A DNA stretch of 64,000 nucleotides from Agelaius tricolor (taxonomy: Eukaryota > Chordata > Aves > Passeriformes > Icteridae): NCBI GenBank assembly GCA_023055355.1, contig JALJCS010000056.1, positions 1-64,000 on the forward strand, read 5' to 3'. The translations under genes were made by a program, and so were the position numbers. This document shows, piece by piece, positions 22,701-34,881 of this stretch. The notes beneath the pieces are model-generated. The model was not told the DNA's origin and searched no databases. It saw only the letters and a program-made list of their open reading frames with translations. Position 1 is the stretch's first letter. Each line of letters begins with the position of its first letter.

Positions 22701-23216
22701 CCCTGTTATCAGAAGCAAACATTACCCAGCTAGGGTGAGGGCATACACCCCACAAGTTGACCTGTGGTTTGTCCTGTATGACCATGGGGAAGATATGAGA
22801 AGATGGGATGGAAAGCCCACTTCTTTCCTAGCAGCACAGGTGCATAAGATATAAGAAGAAACTACTAAGAGAGGGAACTGAAGGAATGAATGTAGCTTCA
22901 GTTTCCTGTGACCGAGCTCCTAGGCATAGCAGAAGGGAGTATGATATGTCTGATCCCCTCAAAGGGACCTCCATAATGTGTGCTCAGGGAGGGAACAATA
23001 GTCAGAACTAGAGGAGCCCTAGTCTATTGGACTGTGTGGATCCAATACCCTGGCACATCAGAACCTCAAAAATACAAGGCTTTGGTTGACACTGGCGCTC
23101 AATGCATTCTGATACCATCAGGATATGTGGGGGCAGAATCTGTTTCCCTTGCTGGGATGACAGGGAGGTCTCAGCAGTTGAGTCTTTTGGGAGCTGAGGT
23201 GAGCTAGACTGTTACA
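22701..23216 (+). pseudogene. pro: ERVL gag end and protease (provirus A)
   Basis: The gag tail (VDLWFVLYDHGEDMRRWDGK near 22760-22815) is followed by a protease with the active-site motif ALVDTGAQCILIPSG near 23080-23125, open from 22980 to 23207. It aligns with copy B, where the motif has become LVDTSAQ (63850-63890). Confidence 0.8.
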
Positions 23217-24516
23217 GTGACTGACTGGGGCCTCACCCAATCACACCTCTCCCAAGGCTGCAGCACATATATATTGTCCAACCCCTTCCCAAAAGCGTAC
23301 GTTTAAAGCAGTCCCTTTGGATATATTTAGTTCATGGGTCTTACACCACATGAGCAGAGTTTGCAGAGCCCATTCATTGTAATAAATCCCTCTTTTTTTA
23401 AGAAAGAACATCCATAGCTTCAGGATGAGGTATTCTGTTGAAATTCAGGCTCCCATGGTCTCAATAATGATTCTAGTCCACAAAAACAGAGTTTTAAGCC
23501 ACATAGCACTTTCCTTTGTCTGCCGAGGGGATTTTTTGCCACAGTTTTCCACTGCCTGCAGTAGATTCACCGCAATTCTGCTGTCTACCCAGCGAAGTCC
23601 CGGTTTTACATCGTGCTGGCTCTCCCACCGTTGTATTCCAGTTCCCACACCGATTCCAGCTCTCATGCTGCTTGTATTCTGGTTCCCACACCGATCCCAG
23701 CTCTAACTATGTAATAATCCCAGCTCTAACTACTGTACCGGCTCTTACACCGTCTGTCTCCTTTGCTCTCTGCCAGACTATGGCTGCTGAGTCCTCATCA
23801 CTTTGGAGGTCACCACATGTGAGTGTTATGACCACATGTGAGTGTTACGTGGTGGGGGAGCGGGCAGGAGACAATGACCACTCATCCCAAAGTTCATGTG
23901 GCAACAGAGAACGTTTATTCCCAAGCCCTTCCTTATAAAGGGCATTTGAAAAACCCGGTCTGGATACTTTCATTGGCTATAACTCTACTCTCCTTCAGGT
24001 TCTGGTCAGTGCAGCCTTGGGAGAGGTGTGATTGGGCGAGGCCCCTGTCAGTCATGGTAACACTTGACTGGGAAGGAGTGGAAGAACTGTGGCAGGATTT
24101 CTCTTCACAGAGAAAAGCAAGGCACAACTTCCCAAGGATATTTCTGGGAATCACAGCAAGGAACCTCAGACAAAGAAAAAACAATTCTTATCTCAATTGC
24201 TGCTCCTCCTGTTGTTCACAAGTGGAATGCATTGTGGAAGATTGTTTACCTGAAGGGAATTGGTAATTGGATTCTGGTGTGAGTGTTTTGATTCATTGAC
24301 CAATTGAATCCACGTGTGTGTGTCGGGACTGTTGGCTGATAGTCACAAGATTCTGGGCAGTTCAGTGGAGTTGAATGCTTGTGCAGATTCAGTTTAGATG
24401 TAAAGTAATATAGTATAGAATAATATAGTATAATAAAGTAATTAATTAGTCTTCTGATACCAATGGAGTCAGATGCATAATTTCTCCCCTTCGTCGGGGT
24501 TGCCCTGATTTACTAT
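23217..24516. repeat. LTR cluster between ERVL pro and RT
   Basis: A plus-strand LTR (family U) starts TGTTACAGTGACTGAC at 23217, with AATAAA near 23381. A minus-strand U copy spans 23843-24062 and shows reverse-complement AATAAA near 23910; its TGTTACCATGACTGAC start faces the first copy. A plus-strand X-family LTR lies at 24088-24516, with AATAAA near 24432 and imperfect flanks (AAGAAC against AGAAGA). ERVL pol resumes directly after it. Confidence 0.65.
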
Positions 24517-26132
24517 AGAAGAAACACTCAATTGTGACTGCTTCAGAAGCCCCATGTATTCCTGGCATAAATCACCTCAAGAGTGGGTCTTCCAAAGACC
24601 CAAAAGGACATCACTGGGCTTTTGGGATAGCTGATGTGGAGACAGGAGGCATTAGACAGTTGAACACCTAGACTGGTCTCTCAGAGGACCTTTCTGCAAT
24701 AGGACTCCTGAGGGCTGAAGAACAATGGGTACCTATCCCCACCACAACAGTGCATTGTTGTCAATACAGCATGAACCAAGACTCCGTTATCTCCATCCAT
24801 AAGATGATCCATGAACTGGAGACCCAGGGAGTGGTCAGCAAGATTCACTCAGCCTTCAATAGCCCCATATGGCCTGTGCGTAAATCTCATGGAGAGTGGA
24901 GACTGACAGTGGACTATTGTGGCCTGAATGAAGTCACACCATCACCGAGTGCTGCCCTGTTGGACATGCTTCCACTTCAGTATGAACTGGAATCCAAGGC
25001 AGCAAAGTGGTGCCACCATTGACATTTTTATTGCATTTTTCTCCATTCCTTTAGCAGCAGAGTGCAGGCCACAGATCGTGTTTTCTTGGAGGGGTGTGCA
25101 GTACATGTGAAACCAGATGCCCCAGGGGTGGAAGCACAGCCCCATCATTTGCCATGAACTAATTCAGGCTGCACTGGAAAAGGGTAAGGCTCCAGAACAC
25201 TTGCAGTACATTGATGACATCATCTTATGGGGGAACATGGCAGAGGAAGGTTTTGAAAAAGGGGAGAAAATCACACAGATTCTCCTGAAAGTGGGTTTTG
25301 CCATCAAACAAACTAACGTCAAGGGACTTGTCCAGGAAATTCAGTTCCTAGGAGTGAAGTGGCAAGATGGATGCTGACATATTCCAACAGAAGTCATCAA
25401 TAAGATAGCTGCTATGTCCCCACCAACCAGCAAGAAGAAAACACAGGCTTTCCTAGGTGCCATGGATTTTTGGGGAATGCACATCCCAAAGTACAACCAG
25501 ATTGTAAATCCTTTCTACCTTGTGACATGAAAGAAAAATTACTTCAAGTGGGGACCTGAAGAACAGCAAGCCTTTGAACAGATCAAACAGATTGATCATG
25601 CAGTAACCCTTGGACCAGTCAGGGCAGGACAGGATGTGAAGAATGTGCCCTACACCACAGCCAGGAAGAATGGTCCTTCCTGGAGCCTTTGGCAAAAGGT
25701 ATCTAGAGAGACTTGAGAATGACCTCTGGGGTTCTGGAGTTGGGCATACAGAGGATCTGAGGCCAGCTACAGCCCAAATGAAAAAGAGATTCTAGCAGGT
25801 TATGAAGGGGGGCGAGCTGCCTCAGAAGTGATCGGTACCTAAACACAGCTCCTTCTGGCACTCTGACTGCCAGTGCTAGGCTGGATGTTTAAAGGGAAAG
25901 TACCTGCAACACATAATGCCACTGATGCCACGTGGAATAAGTGGATTGTTCTCATCACACAGTGAGCTTGAATAGGAAATCCAAATCCAGGGATCTTGAA
26001 AATCATAATGAACTGGCCTGATAATGAAAATTTTGGACTGTCATCAGAAGAGGAATAAGAGCAGGTGGCACATGCTAGAAGTCCCCACTATATAACCAGC
26101 TACCATAAAGTGAGAGGTGATATATTAATTTC
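24517..26132 (+). pseudogene. pol: ERVL reverse transcriptase (provirus A)
   Basis: RT domain with an N-terminal block near 24740-24960 (IHKMIHELE, RLTVDYCGLNEV), a first Asp region TIDIFIAFFSIPL near 25015-25050, and the catalytic site as LQYIDDII near 25203. The thumb/connection continues to about 25800. The frame changes several times, with stops near 25020, 25110 and 25377. An LTR splits RNase H at 26133. Confidence 0.82.
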
Positions 26133-26817
26133 TGTGGCAGGATGTCTACCACCCCCCCCCCACCACCACAGACAGATGGTGCATGAAGAGCTAACCCGGG
26201 CTGATAGGGGTCATCTCTGGTGACAAAAGGGCTCAGGCCTCAGCTAAGAATCAACATCTTAGTCTGGAGAGCAGATGTGGGAAGAGATAGAAGAAATATT
26301 CTTGACTAAGAGACACTCTTTTACAAACTATAAAAGACACACGAATTATCACAGAGGCAGAAGCCTTCTACACACACACCCTGAAAGTGTGGAAGACTTC
26401 TCCCTGGAGTCTGGACGCAGGTTCCGTGGTTATTTTCCTGAGGATTGAGGGAAAGGATCTCGATGTGTGCCTCACCAACCATTGGATGGTAAGATACATT
26501 GAATCCTAAGTTATATTATTTCTTCACTAGCTGTAACATTAATAGGTACCTTTAACCTCACGCTGTACATACCTACTAGTAGCTTCTCTTTTTTGTCCTT
26601 ATTCCTGTGTAGTATTGGTTAAAGTCTTATGTCTGTTAGTTTTCTGTCTATTAAATAAATAATTCATTCTATAATAGACCGAATCAGCCATTACTAAAGA
26701 ACTTGTGAATGAGAGTGGGTTTTGGGGTGCTGACCACCTCAATAAAGCTACTGCCTGCTGCCAGAGGCCTGGACAAAAGGCAAGGACTTATCTAAACCCC
26801 CACATCCTTTCGTAACA
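26133..26817 (+). repeat. Solo LTR in ERVL RNase H
   Basis: Starts TGTGGCAGGATG and ends CCTTTCGTAACA, with ATTTC (26128-26132) and ACTTC (26818-26822) as a probable 5-bp duplication with one mismatch. TATAAAAG near 26330, AATAAAG near 26741. A C-rich run lies near 26150. Confidence 0.82.
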
Positions 26818-28130
26818 ACTTCTTGCAGTATCATAGAGACAAATAGAAAATAGAAAGCAGCTGTATGGAGCCATACACGGAGAGTTGCGGAAGCTACCGA
26901 GGGACAAGGTGGATCAAGTCAGACTGCAGAGCTGAAAGCTGTCTAGCTGGCTTTGGACATCGCTGAGCAAGAGAAGTGGCCAACACTCTACCTCTACACT
27001 TACTCATGGATGGTAGCAAATGCTCTCTGGGGGTGGCTGGAATGATAGAAAAAGATTGATTGCCAGTGCAGAGGAAGACCCATATGGGCTGCCAAAGTGT
27101 GGCAAGACATTGCTGCCTGAGTAAAGAGGATGACTGTGAAAGTCTGTCATATCCATGCACATGTGCCTAAGAGTTGAGCTAATGAGGAGCACTGTAACAA
27201 CTAACAGGTGTATCGGGCTGCCAAAATCGAAGTGTCACAGGTAGATCTGGACTGGCAACATAAGGTGAGATATTTATAGCTCAGTAGGCCCATGATGCCC
27301 CAGGTCATCAGGGAAGAGATGCAATATACAGATGGACTCGTCACTGAGGAGCGGACTTAACTACGGATACTATATCCCAGGCAATCCATGACTGTGAAAT
27401 GTGTGCTGCGATCAAACAAGCCAAGCAGGTAATGCCCTTGTGGTATGGGGGAAGTTGTCTAAATATTAGTATAGGGAGGCCTGGCAGGTCGATTACATCA
27501 CACTCCAAATCCACCAAGGCAAGTGCTATGTGCTTATAGTGGTAGAAGCAACCACTGGATGGCTGGAGACATAACCTGTGCCTCATGCCACTTCCCAGAA
27601 CACTGCCTTGGGCCTTGAAAAACAAATTCTGTGGTGACACATCACCCTTGAAAGAATTGAGTCAGATGATGGGACTAATTTCAAAAATAGCCTCATAACA
27701 TCTAGGCTCGAAAACACGGTATTTAGTGACTGTATCATATTCCCTATCATGCACTAGCCCCTGGGAAATTGGAACGGTGCAATGGACTATTAAAAGCCAC
27801 ACTGAAGGCAATGTGTAGTGGGACCTTGAAATAGTGGGATCTGCATTTAGCAAAAGCTACCTGGTTAGTCAACTCCAGAGGTTCTACCAACTGAGCTGGC
27901 CCTGCTCAATCCAAACCCCTGCATACAGCAAAGTCCCTGTGGTGCATATGAGAGGTATGTTAGGAAAGATGGTTTCAATTAATCCCACCTCAAGCAAAGG
28001 CAAACTCATCCATGGGATTGTTTTTGCACAAGGACCTGGTTACACTTGTACACTTGATGGGTAATGCAGAGGGAGGGGAAACATGTTGTGTACCATGGGG
28101 GGATTTAACTTTGGGTGAGAACAGCCTGTA
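26818..28130 (+). pseudogene. pol: ERVL RNase H C-terminus and integrase (provirus A)
   Basis: RNase H remnants run to about 27240. Integrase follows: the zinc-binding His pair is near 27290-27320 and CEMC near 27394, the first catalytic Asp is in WQVDYIT near 27485, the second in ESDDGTNF near 27662, and the Glu in GKLERCNG near 27765. The DDE triad can be read, but across several frames with many stops. The reading ends near 28130, just before an X LTR. Confidence 0.8.
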
Positions 28131-28146
28131 ATGGTGAATAACATAT

Positions 28147-28554
28147 ATAGTAATTCAAGGCGACTCCAACGTCTGGGAATGATTGGCATCTGACTCCAAG
28201 GCTTCAGAATGCTGAACACTCGCTTTATTAGAACTATACTATATTACATTACAACTATATTAAAGAGAGATACTATACTATACTAATCATACTTACTACT
28301 CACTAACTAACTAGCAAACCTGTGACTCTCTGCCTGAGAGTCTCGACACACACACGTGGATCCAATTGGTCAATGAATCCAAAACACCATCACCAGAATC
28401 CAATCAAACAATCACCTTGGGTAAACAATCTCCACAACACATTCCACATGGGCACAAACACAGGAGCAGCAAATGAGATAAGAATTATTTTAATCATTCT
28501 TTTCTGTGCTTCTCTCACAGCTTCTCTCTGTTCAGAGGGCATGTGAATACCACA
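28147..28554 (-). repeat. Solo LTR, family X
   Basis: Ends at GAATACCACA (28554). A perfect 6-bp target duplication, ACATAT, flanks it (28141-28146 and 28555-28560). Reverse-complement AATAAA near 28224. A 6-bp duplication fits class II (ERVK) integrases. Related copies: 24088-24516, 40212-40608, 61470-61854. Confidence 0.88.
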
Positions 28555-28574
28555 ACATATGTAACACTGGTTGC

Positions 28575-30110
28575 TGAATGGCACTTAGTTCTCCTAGGAC
28601 CCTCACCCAGGAGGCGAGAACTGCACTGGAGTCCAGGAGACAATGTCTGCCAGGCAGGCCCACAGGTGCCAGCAGGGCCTGCCCTTCAAGTTCATCATCT
28701 TGGGTAAGTTACCACACCTCCATAGAGTGATCTTCCAGTGGGAAACTGCCCAGGCAGGGAAAAGCGACCAGGACAAGAAGGACCCACTCTTAATCATAGA
28801 GTGGGTCTTCCTCAGTGACAACAGGGCCAAAAGGATGACAAGGCCACAGGAGCTGGTGGCAGAACTGATCCGGAAGGCAAGGATTTGGATCAGGGAATTG
28901 GCAGGGTGTGACTTTGACTGCATCCATATCTCCTTAAAATTGAAATCAGGCCAACTAACTAAAGTAATGTTAGAACAATTGCTTCAAGAGAATGAAGCCC
29001 TGCAATTTGCGCTGGACAGCTACACAGACCAAATTTCGATCCATCGACTGGCCCACAAAATTTTTAATTTGGACGTTCAATTTACTTTATCACTGACAAG
29101 TATTCAGAGCAGGATGCCTCTAAAGGCACTGACAGTTTTCAGTGATGCGTCTGGAGCATCCCACAAGTCAGTGGTGACTTGGAAAGATCCTCAAACTCAG
29201 CAGTGGGAGGCAGATATTGCCAAGGTGGAAGGATCACCTCAAATTGCTGAGTTGGCCGCCGTTGTCAGAGCCTTTGAGAGGTTCTCCGAGCCTTTTCATT
29301 TAGTTACTGATTCAGCTTATGTGGCAGGTGTAGTGTCTAGGGCAGAGAATGCTGTGTTGCAAGAAGTCTCCAACATTCCTTTGTATAAATTGCTCTCAAA
29401 ATTAGTAAAAATAATCTCCCACCGAGAACAACCCTTTTATGTGATGCATGTCAGGTCACACACAGACCTGCCGGGGTTCATTGCAGAAGGTAATCGTAGG
29501 GCTGATGCCCTTGTGGCACCAGTCAAGATGGCCCCACTCCCAGACATATTCCAACAAGCAAAGGTCAGTCACCAGCTTTTCCATCAAAATGCACCCGGCT
29601 TGGTTCGGCAATTCCACCTGACACGCGAACAAGCCCAGGCCATCATAGCCACGTGCCCTTCTTGTCAACACCATTCACTACCCTCCCTAAGTACAGGGCA
29701 AACCCTAGGGGTTTGCAGAGCTGTGAGGTGTGGCAGACAGATGTAACCCACATCTTGTCATTTGGCAAATTTAAATATGCCCATGTCTCTGTGGATACTT
29801 TCTCTGGTGCCATCTATGCTTCTGCCCACACAGGGGAGAAGGTCTCCGACATAAAAAAACATTTCATGCAAGCCTTCTCCACATTAGGAATCCCTAAAGT
29901 CATCAAAACAGACAATGGCGCAGCATACAAGTCCAAGGAGTTTCGGAGCTTCCTGCAGCAATGGGGAATAGAACATAAGACAGGTATCCCCTATTCCCCG
30001 ACAGGCCAAGCCGTGGTGGAGAGGGCCCACCAGAGCCTAAAAAAGGTCCTTCACCAACAACAGGAGGCTATTTAGGTGGAGTCCCCTCAAGTCCGGCTGT
30101 CCAAAGCATT
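28575..30110 (+). pseudogene. pol: ERVK pol 3' part: RT end, RNase H, integrase
   Basis: An open frame (28643-29746, 367 codons) carries the end of RT, RNase H (VFSDASGASHKS near 29135, AELAAVVRAFE, TDSAYVAG near 29310, HTDLPG) and the integrase zinc region (SHQLFHQN; CPSC near 29655). A shift near 29690 moves to a second frame (29653-30075) with the integrase core: WQTDVTH near 29733, TDNGAAYKS near 29910, VVERAHQSLKK near 30015. All three DDE residues are present. The frame ends at a TAG at 30073. The homologous region in provirus 2 runs only to RNase H. Confidence 0.88.
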
Positions 30111-30524
30111 GTTCATGCTGAATTTTTTAAATTGCACCTATGAGAACCTTAACCCACCCATCATGAGGCACTTTAAGACAACAGTCAGTACAACCTGAAA
30201 GCCCAGCCACCTGTCCTCATAAAAGACCCTGAGACTTGGAAAACAGAGGGGCCCTATGAGCTCATAACCTGGGGTAGGGGATATGCGTGCATATCTGCTC
30301 CCTCAGGCTAGAGATGGATCCCCTCAAAGTGGGTAAGACCATACATTCCGAAAGTGTCAAAAAATAAACCCACGGCACAGGTAGCCAATGTCTGCTGGAG
30401 GAGGAAGCGCCGTCAGACTCTTTAAAGTTAAGTTGCTATTACCTGAACCTTACTCCTAACATTTTTTATCTTCAGTTTTTTCAGTGTTTCCCCTTGATCT
30501 AAACTCAGCCCCTGTACCATCAGA

Positions 30525-31818
30525 ATGAGCCCCATCCTTCTGCTGCTCCTGTTGTCAGCCGTCCATCCAAGTCAGATGTGGATCGTTTCTCAGCCTCAGG
30601 CGAATGTATGGACCACTCTTGCCAGAGTCCTCAACCAAGATCACATTTGCCTGTCCGCCTCCTCCGTGTCTGACCTGATGTCTACCTGCCTTGTGGGGAT
30701 CCCATCTAAATCCAGTGAGTTTCCACCAACAATAGCAACCCCCTTTTTTCCAGTATATAATCCGTTAGCCCCTTGGGCAAAATTAGTTCACAGACAGACA
30801 ATAACAGAGAAGGAACCCCAAGAATTCAAGCTCCTCAGTTCTGCAAAAGCATTCTATTGTGTTCAGTTTATGTTTAAACCGAAAGACCAGGTAAATTTGT
30901 ATCAGGAAGTCAAACAGTTTAAAGAAAACTACACAGCAAAAAATTGGTGTAAGAAAATTTCCCATGTGGAGATGTCATCCACCCCTGATAATAAGCCCCG
31001 TGCCCTCCCTAAAGGGTTTTTCCTCATTTGTGGTGACAGGGCATGGGCAGGCATCCCCTCTCGTCTAATCGGAGGTCCATGCACCATTGGAAAGCTGAGC
31101 CTGTTTACACCCAACAAGACCCAAATCATGGATTGGCGAACCAAAACCAACGCCCACAATTCGGCCCACAAAAAGAGAGACTTAAGGAATTTAGACCCAA
31201 ATTGTGATTCTGAAATTGCACATTGGTCCTAAACCAAAAGGTGTTGCAATCACTGTGTTTTTGCCATGGGTGTCTGCAGCCAAGGCTCTAGGTGAATTAT
31301 CACAGCTAGAGTGTTGGGTTGCTAAACAGGCCAATATTACATCAGCTGCACTTTCTGACCTCCTGGCAGACTATGAAACAACAAGGCAAGCCACCCTACA
31401 AAATCGTGCCGCAATTGATTTTCTTCTCCTACTGCATAATCATCGGTGTGAGGACTTTGAGGGTCTCTGTTGCCTGAACCTGTCATCCAAGGTTGAGGAC
31501 ATCCACAAAATCATCAGAAAGATGCAACAGATGATCCAGGACATCAAACAGGAATCAACAGACTGGATGGACGGACTTTTCCAAGGATGGGGACTCTCGG
31601 GCTGGGTCAGATCCATACTAAAGTCTGTACTTTTAGTTTTGCTTGTTTTTTTTGTTATTTTGATCAGCTTTGGGATCATCAAGAGCATTGTGGCCAAATT
31701 AATATTGAAAGCTACTTCCCCCTTAGAGATCAATCAGGTGACTGTTCCCACCGCTCCCAAGGAAGAAACAGGAGCCCCTGCAGTGTTCATAAAACAGCCT
31801 TGGTTTGCCGATGCTTGA
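30525..31818 (+). pseudogene. env: ERVK-associated env (SU and TM), one frameshift
   Basis: Envelope glycoprotein. The surface part (30525-31232, 235 codons) starts with a hydrophobic signal (PILLLLLLSAVHPS) and carries a basic site (AHKKRDLR) near 31165. The transmembrane part is open in another frame (31204-31818). It shows a hydrophobic segment resembling a fusion peptide, the coiled-coil LQNRAAIDFLLLLH, a C-x6-CC motif (CEDFEGLCC) near 31447, a membrane span (SVLLVLLVFFVILISFG) near 31622-31680 and a cytoplasmic tail. The C-x6-CC form is typical of alpha- and gammaretroviral TM subunits. A shift near 31200-31235 separates SU from TM, so it is not intact as read. Confidence 0.88.
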
Positions 31819-31878
31819 GATCAGCCCAAGCTGTTTTAATTTTTTAGACTTAAGTGCCTCTCCCTTTTTATTTAAATG

Positions 31879-31890
31879 AAAAGAGGGAAA
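31879..31890 (+). promoter_or_regulatory. Polypurine tract (plus-strand primer site)
   Basis: AAAAGAGGGAAA directly abuts the TGTTGTAG start of the LTR at 31891. This is the expected env-PPT-U3 junction of a normal 3' LTR. Confidence 0.85.
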
Positions 31891-32544
31891 TGTTGTAGTG
31901 TGTTTTTATACTTTGTAATACTTTGTAATAGATTTTTGTATCCCCGTATTTTTCCCAAATGGTTTACCCCAGATTTTACCCCCTCCCTCTACCTGTGTAA
32001 TCCCTTTCCTTTGCTGAGATCATCCCCAAATCCCCACCCTGGCTCTCTGTCAATCACTCAGCATCCCATCCCCTCCATCTAGAACTTTCGGTCTAGGACG
32101 TCGAGTGATTAGCCAGAGGCTAGGAGTCAACCCCCCAAGTGTTTCTCCATATGCTGACCTAAATGTCCATTTCTCAGTATCCATACCTTAATTTTTCTTA
32201 TTGGTTAGTAAAATGTTATCTACTTTAGGTTTCCACCTCCCTTTAAATGTAACCTTGGCACCTCTCCCAGGGCTCTCAGCAGGAGGCCCCCTGAGGTTTA
32301 GGGGCTCCCCGGAGCTCCTGAATAAAACCTTGGATTAACCCCTGCTAAGAGTTGGCCCTTTTATCCTCTACCGATGTCTCTAGCGTCTCTTCTGCTGCAA
32401 ATGAGACTAGCCTAGCTGCCTTCAGTACCCTTGGGGCACAAGAGAGTGTGTCCCTGCTGTCGGCTGAGTCAGGGTTGCCCCCCTGCTGTCTGCTGAATCG
32501 GGGCTGCCCAGGGTTCCTGAGGGGCTTCCAGAGAGATGGAGACA
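31891..32544 (+). repeat. ERVK LTR (provirus 1, direct orientation)
   Basis: Starts TGTTGTAGTGTG and ends GGAGACA, with AATAAA near 32323 and TTTAAATG near 32243. It acts at once as the 3' LTR of the upstream pol-env piece (polypurine tract on its left) and the 5' LTR of the downstream gag-pol piece (primer binding site on its right). Confidence 0.9.
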
Positions 32545-32547
32545 GCT

Positions 32548-32565
32548 TGGCAAACACCGTGGGGG
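32548..32565 (+). promoter_or_regulatory. Degenerate primer binding site
   Basis: TGGCAAACACCGTGGGGG lies 3 bp after the LTR end. It corresponds to the better conserved TGGCGCCCAGCCGTGGGG at 46415 in provirus 2, which resembles a tRNA-Lys-type site. Confidence 0.6.
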
Positions 32566-32997
32566 CCTGAGAACACCCCCCCAGATCTCACAGATGGGGC
32601 TCAGACATTCTTTCAAACTGTTCACCAAAGCCCTTGGCTGGCAAGTTACCTCAGTGAGAACACACTCAGTTTTAATGAGTTGCTCTTCTGCGGATGAGAC
32701 TGGTAGCTCTTGATACACCCCAAGAGTCAGTTTCAGGTAGAGGACATCATACCAGGACCATCCTCTTTCCTCTTCTACAGCTGGATTGGTAAGTTTACCT
32801 TTTTCTTGTTTTTCTCCCCTCTTTGGGAGGAGGGATGTTTTCCTGCCTTTGTTTTTACGGCTCTCTGAGGAGTGCCAAGTTTTTTCCTATTTTTGGCAGG
32901 CTGCCAGCTGCAGGTGTTTGTCTCTTTTCTCTCCCCCCCCCTTCTACCTGGGTTGGTGAAAGTTATTTGAGATACAAAACTTTAAATCACAGCCACA

Positions 32998-34881
32998 ATG
33001 GGTGTTAGGCTTTCTGTATATCATAAAGGTGTCTATTATCATCTTTTAGATTTTGTTAAGAGTGAGGAAATCCGATTTTCAAAAAGAGATGTTAAACAAT
33101 TTGTTAGATGGCTGTTCCCTCATTTCCCCGATGTATCAGCTGAATATATTCATGTCTTGGCATTCTAGGACAAAACTGGCAATGAGTTATTGAGAGCAGG
33201 GAAGTCAGGTGATAAATCTCTGTCAAAATTTGCCTTTTTAGCTATGCAGATCAGAAATATTGTAAAATCCAAATCAGAAATGCAGGAACAGCCATCTGGA
33301 AGCAATTTGAACGCCTCTGCTTCCCAGAAACCCGATCCATCCCCCCCAAATTATGTTCTCCCTCTCCTAGCCCTTTTTCCTCACCCCCAGCCTTGAGACG
33401 GGGCAATCTGAAGAAAGCTACATTTCCTAGCTTCCCTCAGAAGCTCCCAGTCTCTAATTCAGAGAGTTCTGGCCAAACTCCCCGGGATTCTACCCTTCCC
33501 CATACTTCCCCAGTTCTCAATACCCCATCCCAAAAACCTTCAGCTCGTTTTGAGCCTCCCAATCCACCTCCGGAGCTTTCCCCAGAGGTCCAAGATGGCC
33601 GCGGCCACATGGTAGCTCCTGTGTCTTCTTCTTCTCCCCATAATCCCTTTCACTTGTCCAACCCATTCAAGTCAGAAAACCCCTCCCCTGAAACCCTCCC
33701 TCCCAGCACTCTTCCTCTTCCTCTTCCTCTTCCTCTTCCTCTTCCTCTTCCTCCTCCTCCTCCTCCTCCTCCTTCTCCAGCTCCACCCCCCTCCACCCCC
33801 TCAGGGGCATGCCCATCAGCTGTCCCCTCCCTTCGCCCATCCCACACCCCACCCTCCAGCTCCCACGTCAGAGAAACCAGAGATGATGAGCCTGGGAGCC
33901 AGAACCCAGAAACAACACCAGTCCTCTCTGCAGCTCCTGTATCATACATATCGGATTTGAGAGGTGGAATTCAGCCGTATTGGACTCCTTTTTCCTTTCA
34001 ATCTACCAAAGAACTAGTCAAAGCCCAAAAAGAATTTGATAGAAACAGTGAATATTTCAGAGGACTTCTTAAAGCTATGCTTTCTGCTAATGCCTTAACC
34101 CCTGCTGACATCAAACAGCTTTTTTCCTGCCTGTTATCCCAAACTGAATACCTCTTGTGGGAAGCAGCATGGAAAAAAGAAGTGAGAGCCAGTTTACCAG
34201 CCCTGTGGGCTGATGAGGTCACCACCACTGATGGTTATGGTAACATGAGTAGACCATCTCTGTGGACAAGGGGAGTGGGGGGATGGAGCAAGTCAGGCAG
34301 AGGGCATTCCTAGAAAGGCTCTCAAAGAAAGTGTTAAAGCAGCTGAGAGAGCTTTCTACGGGTTGCGTCCTGATGTTCCATTTGAGAACTATTTGAAAAT
34401 AACACAATCTTCATTTGAGTCCTTTTTGAGTTTTGTGGAAAGGTTGAGAAAAGCTGTGGACTTGCAAATTCAGAATGAAGGAGCCAGGATTGAAGTCCTC
34501 ACTGAGATTGCTAAGCAAAATGCCAATGAGAAGTGTAAAGCTGCCATCCTGAGCTTGCCCCTCGATCCAACACCAACACTACAAGCAATGCTAGAAGTGT
34601 GTGCGAGGAAAGTTACCATCACTCCTGCTGATCAGGATGAGAGACCGAAACCACTGAGGAGGATTGCAGCTGCGGACGCCCCTGATCCACCATCCACCAG
34701 CCAGCTTCAGCGCGTCACAATGCCACAGGAGAAAATCTCCAACTCTAACCGACCCTGCCACCTTTGTGGGAAATTAGGGCATTGGATGCCCAACTGCCCT
34801 CTGAAAAAACAGTTTTTAGATTTTAAATACAATAAGCTTAAAGATCAGAATTCCCCAAAAGAGAACCTTCCAAAAAACTAG
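32998..34881 (+). pseudogene. gag: ERVK gag, provirus 1 (broken)
   Basis: Full-length outline of a betaretrovirus-like Gag, collinear with the intact 629-codon gag at 46854. The ATG is at 32998, followed by a matrix domain. A TAG near 33165 and a shift near 33400 break it. The proline-rich linker contains a CTTCCT/CCT microsatellite (about 33712-33775) coding Pro-Leu and poly-Pro. A further shift near 34290 precedes the capsid major homology region (SFESFLSFVERLRKAVD near 34412) and a zinc knuckle, CHLCGKLGHWMPNC, near 34757. AAAAAAC at 34872-34878 directly precedes the TAG stop. Confidence 0.88.

Larger units (their letters stand above)
18612..28580 (+). mobile_element. ERVL-type provirus A (gag-pro-pol), heavily interrupted
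   Basis: Degenerate gag (18612-19017, 21001-21614, 22701-22970), protease (to 23216) and pol (24517-28130) in collinear pieces. The ERVL call is based on the YIDD polymerase motif, the QGWKHSP-style RT region, lack of an env, and close match to the second copy at 61855-64000. LTRs of several families interrupt it at 19018, 21615, 23217, 26133 and 28147. Its 5' LTR would lie to the left of the class I provirus, outside the window. Confidence 0.8.

Noticed and set aside
33650..33949. Glu-rich or Gly/Arg-rich minus-strand frame
   Set aside because: Antisense shadow of the proline-rich gag microsatellite.
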